Below are positions 27,333-32,711 of a DNA stretch of 32,711 nucleotides, piece after piece; position 1 is the first letter of the stretch, and each line of letters starts with the position of its first letter. The position numbers and the translations under genes were made by a program. The stretch covers positions 1 through 32,711 of the forward strand of contig BRYA01000691.1 in NCBI GenBank assembly GCA_030267965.1. Direction: 5' to 3'. Under the pieces are notes generated by a model. The model did not search any database. It worked only from the letters and a program-made list of their open reading frames with translations, and had not been told where the DNA came from. This stretch comes from Triparma columacea. Taxonomy: Eukaryota > Sar > Bolidophyceae > Parmales > Triparmaceae.

Positions 27333-30300
27333 CTACCCCTTCACTTCTCCCCCGTTCCTCATGGCCTTACGTTCGTCCCTAGACTTGGGCGCGGCGATCA
27401 TCTCACCTAGTTTGTGGTAGCGCCTCTTGCTAAAGTTCACTTCGTCAGTGAACTTCCCATTTGCAGAGTAGGTCAAGTAGAGAACGGGGCGTACCTCGTC
27501 CGTATTGTTTCCCATTCCGCGGTGCCCGTTGCGGTAATCGAAGACCAGGGGGACACCGGCTTCGGGGGTGGGCGTTTCGAGCTTCGACCTGTCGTAGGCG
27601 TCGTTTTGGAGGATGTGGGTGCCGATGCAGAACTCCGTAGCTCCATTTGCGACGGAGAGGTCAATGAGGGGGATGAAGACGTTGACGGCGTGGCATGGGA
27701 GCTGGGTCTTCTCGCTCAGGTGGACGCCGTCCTGGTGGTAGATTTGGGCGTGGCTTCCTGGCAGGGAGAACATGCAACCTACGTGGGCCAGATCCACGTT
27801 GGTGCCGAGGCATGCGTGCACGATGGGCATCCAGGCAGCCTTGGGGGAAGTTAGGAAGTCGAGCTTGTCGTAGGCGGGAACCGTGAGGTCGAAGCGTGCG
27901 AAGCCTCTCTCCCTCATCATGTCGAAGCCGTCCTGGAGCTCGTGGAGCAGATTCTTGGACGTGACAGTTCTCATGACGGCTTCGTAGTGCTCGCACGCGA
28001 GGTTGTAGCAGGTGACAATTTCATCCGCTTTGAGTCTGAATTCGGTTCCTCTGTAAGTATCTGAAACCTTTCCCTGCCTATCCTTCTCCCAAAGAATAAT
28101 CTCATCTTCGACATAGAGCTCCTTGAACTTGGTGCGAGTAAATTGGAAGGTGTGCGTGCACTCCTCCTCGTTGTACCCCGTGCACGTGGCGTTGACCCAA
28201 CTCTCCTCGCTCTTGGAGTACATGCGGCAGGGCTGGCCGATGTACTTTTGGTTCGCCTGGTGCTTTTGCTTGAGCGTGAGCTTCTTCGCCTCTTCGATGG
28301 TGGCAGCGGGGAGCGGAGCGAGGGGGGGGAGGGGGGCGGACGAGGTGATCGTGGTGGTAGAGGTGGCGGTGGTGGAGGAAGTGGAAGTGGTGGAGTTCGA
28401 GTTCTTCTTCTTGGATGCGCCACTACTTGGGGGGGGGGGAGGGGCGCCAGTGTAACCACGCTTTTCCCTCCACTGCAGCTTACGAAGATTCAGCCAATCT
28501 GAATATTCCTCGGCGTCCGCCTTACCCGCGAAGGGAAGCGAGGGCGAAGAGGGAGGTTCGTTTTTGATTGTAGTAGTGGGGGCATTTTTGTCTCCGCTCT
28601 CCTCCTTCTTCTCTTCTCCGTCGATCTTCATGTCATCTTCGCCGCCAACCTTGGCCATTATGATGATGTTCTTGTCGGGGTATTTCTCTTCCTCTTCTGC
28701 TCCATCGTCGTACAGGATGGTCAGCCACTTTTTGACGATTATTCCTTTCTTGACCTCATCCTCAATGTCGATGATCTCTCCTCCGTACCACATGCCGTCG
28801 TCGAATCTGCACTTAACCCTGCAGCCCTTCTCAATGCGGACGTTTTTGCTCGCTGCGATCTCCTCGTTGGTCGGAGGGGTCACGTCCCAGTGCTGTGGCC
28901 TGTCCTTGCGGTTGGCCCACCACGCAGCCTTCCTCCTCTGCTCCTGGTTAAACCTTTCCTTCGCCAGGGCCTCCTCCTCCGCTTCCAAGTTCAAGACGAT
29001 GGCCCTGTACTCGTAATCCTTCTGCTCCTCGGCCTCAAGACCGTCGTACATTTTCCCCAGCTCAATGCTGCGGGATTGAGGAGCGAGGCATTAGGGTTAG
29101 TTCATACGGGCGGCCTGGTTATAATTCACGGCTCCTCCTAGCCGGCTGGCCCCGCCATTTCGCCCAAACTCACCTCGCCATGCCAATAGTGTAGGCGCCG
29201 GAGGATGTGATCTTCCTCTTCTTCTTTGGCTTCTTTCCGTCGGCCCCAGGCTCCGGGGGGTCTTCGTCTTCGACGGGCTGAGGCTTGCCGTTCTTGGCCC
29301 AGTCCTTCTCGATTTGCTTCCTCTTGAGCTTGCAGAAGTCGTGCTTGAAGTCCTCGCAAAAGATGGCCTTGCCAGTTGTCATCTTCCACTTGACCTGGTA
29401 GTTGAACTCACTGCCCTTCTTGTTCACCTCCTTAACACCTACCTTCTTCAGCTTTCGGACCATCTCGTTCCCGAGCTGCCACCGCTCTTCCTGCCCAACG
29501 ACCCAAATGCCGTCCCTCTCGAAACGGTACTTTCCAGCCTCGAGGGTGTCCTTCAACGTTGGCTTCTTGGGCTTGAGAAGGGCTCCCTTCGCCCCGACTC
29601 CGTAGATGACTCCGTCGATAACCTTCTGCTGGTATGCGAGCTTCTTGCAACACTCAATGACATCCTCCCACTTGGTGAACTTGTCGTACTGAGGGCTCAT
29701 CCAAGTTATCCTCATGGCGGGCTTGCAATCTTCGAGGTCGACAACCATTTCGGAGACCTGGGGGGAGCAAAGTTAGGGTTGACGACAGTAGGGAAGGGGG
29801 GTTAGAAAATGCGACAACGGCGAGAGCGAGTGAAGCATGCCGTGCCGCAAGAACACCACGCCGTGTGCATTAATGATGGTCGATAGCGCTCTTCCTCGCT
29901 CCGCTCTCACCTCCGCACCCTGTTCGTCCTTATCTCTGTTTTCGACAGATCTCTCCCCCTGCTCGTGATCGTACTCGGAGATACACCGGTAGGAAGCTAG
30001 TCCCTCGCCCTTCAAGGTGGACATGACCCTAATTGTCATGTCCTCGATGAGCCTAGGAAGGCAGGCGAGCTCCGCCTTCTTCTCGGAAAACCTGAAGAGC
30101 GGCCCGTACTGGAAGTCCTCCAGGGAGGCTTCGAAGACTAAGGGCTTCCTCTTCTTCGAGGGCTTTTTCTTGGCGGGTCTCATGCTCTTGGACCTGGCCC
30201 TCGCCAGATCCTCCCTCTTTGTCCTATCCCTCTTCTCGATCTCCATGGCCAGCCTCCTATCCTCCTTGAGCTCATATATGACTGTCCAAAACCTTCCGCC

Positions 30301-30880
30301 ATAAGTTGGAAGGATGGCGCTGCGATCGAAGTGGCGAGCCGTGAAAGGAAAGAATGCCGTTAGCCCCTCACGAAAGCTAGTCGTCCCCCCCTGCGCCCAT
30401 CTTAGCTCACCTCTCCCTGTCAGAAAGAATCTGAGCAGCCTCCTTTAAAATGCGGGTCCTATCCTCTTTGTCAGAAAGCTGAAAAAGGAAGTCATTGGCG
30501 CCAAGCGTATTTGGGTTCCTCCTGTTTGTGGGCTTGTCGCTGTTCTCTATCTTCTGCAGGTGCTTGCTGGACAGCTGTGCAAGCTCGTTGTGGTAGGGGA
30601 TGGTAGTGTCAACAGTCCTGCGAGACTTCGTGATGGCGACTGTGTAATGAGAGATGTATGGGATGTGAGTAGGCGGTATGGTGGGGGTGAGTGAAGGGAA
30701 TAAAGGAGAAAGGCTCAAAATCCAACCCCAACATGAAGGCGCACTTTTTCCACGCTTGAAATTTGAAAATAAGATGCTTGTAGCGTTCCTGGCAGGATTT
30801 CTGTTAACTAATATATACTCACTCGCAGGTGCGGCCATCTTGACCTCTGCGGCCTTTGCGGCAGCCCGTTTGGAAGGCAT
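27333..30880 (-). CDS. Large Tudor-like + PhyH-type Fe(II)/2-oxoglutarate dioxygenase
   Basis: Five exons join in phase: 30880-30823, 30639-30411, 30319-29911, 29757-29174 and 29067-27333, giving 1004 residues. The N-terminus is basic (MPSKRAAAKAAEVK; later RPAKKKPSKKRKPL, nuclear-localisation-like). An unrecognised helical and mixed region follows (YGGRFWTVIYELKEDRR; FTKWEDVIECCKKL), ending in a KKPKKKRK patch. Then come two Tudor/SH3-like modules: KGCRVKCRFDDGMWYGGEI (about 507-525) with LYDDGAEEE, and IGQPCRMYSKSEESWVNATC (about 703-722). The C-terminal oxygenase has the H-x-D iron motif (H871, D873 in YHQDG), a distal His (H942 in YRNGHRG) and a candidate 2-oxoglutarate Arg (R953 in RPVLYL). 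All expected ligands are present. A nuclear hydroxylase acting on chromatin or a basic protein is inference. Confidence 0.78.
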
Positions 30881-31089
30881 AAAAAGATTTCTCCTCAAAC
30901 CAAGGGGCTCTTCGGAATCTCAGAATCTGATAAACATCAAGGTTGTTGGTGCCTATCTTGAGCACTTCTGAATAATTCCTTTCGTTCTAGCGACCTATAT
31001 TTCATTTCGTCGATATACGTGAATTTTCTGTCCCGTATCTGCTCGAAAGCAGCCTTCCCCCACACACCCCAAATTAGTTTCCGTAAAAA
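30881..31089. promoter_or_regulatory. Divergent 5' region, Tudor-dioxygenase (-) / YL1_C gene (+)
   Basis: About 209 bp separate the two start codons, so a bidirectional promoter is likely. Pairing two genes with predicted nuclear or chromatin roles is suggestive, but could be chance. No TATA box is seen. Confidence 0.4.
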
Positions 31090-31779
31090 ATGTCATCAAA
31101 ACGGGGAAGAACCGAGTGGGAATCGACGATGGCCGGACTGGCTCAGATGACTACGACTGCTCTGTCCAATCCTAGGGGCGGTAGGGTAAAGAAAACGAGG
31201 GCTAAGAGGCAGGTAAAGCAGACTCGGTTCGACAAGGGGGAGCTGGGTTATAATGGCATGTCTTACACGGCTATGTGCAGGGTCGACCGGCTGGAGGAGT
31301 CGTACGATATAGTTCTGTCCGGCCTCGGTGATGTTGAAGATGACGACGATGATGAGTTTGATGAGTTGGACGATGGGAAGAAGAAAAAGAAGAAGAAGAA
31401 GAAGTTCGCCAAGAACTCGACTCCCAACGTGAAGAGGGATAAGATCCATTCGCTAAGTCAAACGTTGGCGCAGAACCTTGAAGAGGGCGGGCTGGGTTCC
31501 TTGGCGGCGGGGTATGTAATGTCTGCTGCTCCTCCCCCTTCTGAGGTGAAACCGACCCGCCCGCAGGTTCACTACTGCAGCGTGACGGGCCATAGGGCCA
31601 AGTACACCGACCCTCAAACAGGCATCAGATATAGTAATCAGGGGGCATTGGAAAGTTTGAGGGAAAAGGCTCCTCCGTGGATCTCCAACTTGGGGGGTGG
31701 TGGCTGTGAGTACTACGACGCTCTGGTTGGAGCTCGCAACCGGTTGGAGGAACTCCGTGGCCCCCCTTCTGGTACATAA
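31090..31779 (+). CDS. YL1_C-domain protein, INO80C/Ies6-like chromatin-remodeller subunit
   Basis: A single exon of 229 residues. The C-terminal YL1_C domain is clear: HYCSVTGHRAKYTDPQTGIRY, followed by a residue run like that of INO80C/Ies6 and VPS72. Ahead of it lie an acidic stretch (DVEDDDDDEFDELDD), a poly-Lys run and an N-terminal basic segment (RVKKTRAKRQVKQTRFDKGEL) preceding NGMSYTAM. Its short length fits INO80C/Ies6 (INO80 complex, nucleosome remodelling) better than VPS72/YL1, which is longer with an N-terminal H2A.Z-binding domain. The acidic stretch leaves VPS72 not fully excluded. The start ATG is preceded by GTAAAAA. The poly-Lys run is AAG/AAA-coded and may vary in length. 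It is convergent with the right-edge dioxygenase-like gene. Confidence 0.8.
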   Translation: MSSKRGRTEWESTMAGLAQMTTTALSNPRGGRVKKTRAKRQVKQTRFDKGELGYNGMSYTAMCRVDRLEESYDIVLSGLGDVEDDDDDEFDELDDGKKKKKKKKKFAKNSTPNVKRDKIHSLSQTLAQNLEEGGLGSLAAGYVMSAAPPPSEVKPTRPQVHYCSVTGHRAKYTDPQTGIRYSNQGALESLREKAPPWISNLGGGGCEYYDALVGARNRLEELRGPPSGT

Positions 31780-31877
31780 AAACATAATGCAAAAAACTGA
31801 AGAAGCGCCGTTTCGTTGTCGTAAACGTCATGCCTTTTTTGTTGGCCAACCCTTCGTAATTTGATCAATTGGGAATT

Positions 31878-32612
31878 TCACTTTGTGGCGTACATTTCTT
31901 GCCAATCTCCCATGTCCTTCCACCGTCCACGTACGGGCCCTCCCTTCGACCCTTCTGTGTCTAGAAATCTTCCGAAATTTCCCAATTCCAAAAAAAATGA
32001 CGAACTTCCAAAGAATATGCTGCTCCCCTCAGCAGAATAAGAGCGGATTTTAAGCGGATCTCCACCAGGATGTCCATCCTCCAAAACCCATAAGCTCTCG
32101 GATGGATCACCCATGAAACGCAGCCCCCTTGCCCCAAGTTCCTCCGTTCTATGCATGAGATAAATGTCGTCTCCAACCTTTACTCTCTCGCCAACCTTCA
32201 GGCGCCAATTTTTCTGTGAATGTATTTGAAATCTGTGTCGTTCTAGGTAGTCGCAACCCTCCTCGCCCACCTTTTCGATTTTTTTGGCAGTCACAATATT
32301 GTTATCGTGTATCTCCTCGATGCCTAATCCCCCACCACACCGACTGAAATGCAAGAAGACGAATTCGCCATAATGTAACACGTGCGATTCGTCGCTAACG
32401 ATGGGCCGTTGCAATGGACTATGGTGTGCGGGGGGGCACTTCCACTTTGTGCCCATGTTGAACGTTATCCTCCAAGGAAATCCCACCGCATTCACGGCGG
32501 CCGTGTGGATCAAAAAGGGATGCATGAGTAGGACAGACCCCTTCGTTGCACTTGCTGCACACAGGCGCTCTGGTTCTTTGTTCAAGATTGAATTTACAAC
32601 TTTCCACAAGGC
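31878..32612 (-). CDS. PhyH-like dioxygenase C-terminal half, 5' part missing from window
   Basis: The last coding exon, 32612-31878, has 244 residues ending MGDWQEMYATK. Directly upstream is an in-frame TAG that forms part of a CTTAG acceptor, so at least one exon should lie further right, or the gene is 5'-truncated. GSVLLMHPFLIHTAAVNAVG followed by WRITFN matches the second half of the double-stranded beta-helix in PhyH-type oxygenases (distal His and the Arg for 2-oxoglutarate). The H-x-D half is not in the window. The following ~130 residues (RFQIHSQKNWRLKVGERVKVGDD, YLMHRTEELGARG) look like a small beta-rich domain, perhaps beta-trefoil; this is a guess. An internal ATG at 32526 would start too late to give an active enzyme. 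Confidence 0.6.
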   Translation of the reverse strand, partial: ALWKVVNSILNKEPERLCAASATKGSVLLMHPFLIHTAAVNAVGFPWRITFNMGTKWKCPPAHHSPLQRPIVSDESHVLHYGEFVFLHFSRCGGGLGIEEIHDNNIVTAKKIEKVGEEGCDYLERHRFQIHSQKNWRLKVGERVKVGDDIYLMHRTEELGARGLRFMGDPSESLWVLEDGHPGGDPLKIRSYSAEGSSIFFGSSSFFLELGNFGRFLDTEGSKGGPVRGRWKDMGDWQEMYATK

Positions 32613-32614
32613 CT

Positions 32615-32711
32615 AAGACCCTGGCGGAGGATGTCAAGGGTTTGTTCTACACTGAGGAGGAGATCACCAACTTTGAAGATGCAGCCTACATCGAGGAGCA
32701 GAGGGGCATGG
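32615..32711 (+). CDS. Possible plus-strand exon running off the right edge
   Basis: The plus strand here reads with codon choice like the coding exons elsewhere: KTLAEDVKGLFYTEEEIT followed by NFEDAAYIEEQRGM. The frame is open upstream to a TGA near 32524 without an ATG. Acceptor-like CAG/AAG sites occur at about 32563, 32610 and 32615, so the exon start is unresolved. It faces the dioxygenase-like gene on the other strand. Family unknown; too short to judge alone. Confidence 0.35.

Noticed and set aside
1..32711. tRNA, rRNA and transposon genes
   Set aside because: No TPsiC/anticodon arrangement, rRNA core, transposase or reverse-transcriptase motif was seen on either strand.

Overview
The window is nuclear DNA from a flagellated, probably photosynthetic protist. 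Most genes carry short GT-AG introns (about 60-360 nt) with C-rich tracts before the acceptor, and intergenic gaps are small. Flagellar genes (outer-arm dynein LC1, CFAP52, a polycystin-2-like channel) lie near an LCIB-type (theta) carbonic-anhydrase-family gene, a family known from algae. A stramenopile microalga such as the Bolidophyceae/Parmales is my best guess. It is inferred from gene content and not proven.

Layout, left to right. A minus-strand gene of unknown function runs off the left edge (exons 61-285, 348-803, 890-902). Next is a long non-coding stretch with clustered stem-loops (about 1415-1561). Then come dynein LC1 (-), an LCIB-family gene lacking its zinc ligands (+), a phosducin-like thioredoxin-fold protein (-), and a four-exon orphan of 927 residues (+, 6658-10111). 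A PH/ankyrin/WW protein (-), a double zinc-finger RGG protein (+), a polycystin-2-like channel (-) and CFAP52 (+) follow. The right third holds the UAP56/Sub2 mRNA-export helicase (-), a type III PI 4-kinase with a PH domain (+), an SNM1A/Pso2 crosslink-repair nuclease (-), a 1004-residue Tudor-like/PhyH-type dioxygenase (-), a YL1_C protein of the INO80C/Ies6 kind (+), and a second, 5'-incomplete dioxygenase-like gene (-). A possible plus-strand exon sits at the right edge.

Almost every gene is on the opposite strand to its neighbour. Convergent pairs stop about 50-200 bp apart, and divergent pairs share 200-600 bp. Themes are cilium motility and sensing (LC1, CFAP52, PKD2-like), nuclear RNA/DNA/chromatin work (UAP56, SNM1A, YL1_C, Tudor-dioxygenase, RGG zinc finger) and membrane signalling (PI4K, PH-ankyrin protein).

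Exon models were built by hand, requiring GT-AG borders and an unbroken reading phase across each junction. Coordinates may be off by a base or so, and 5' ends are the least certain part. No tRNA, rRNA, CRISPR array or intact mobile element was seen.
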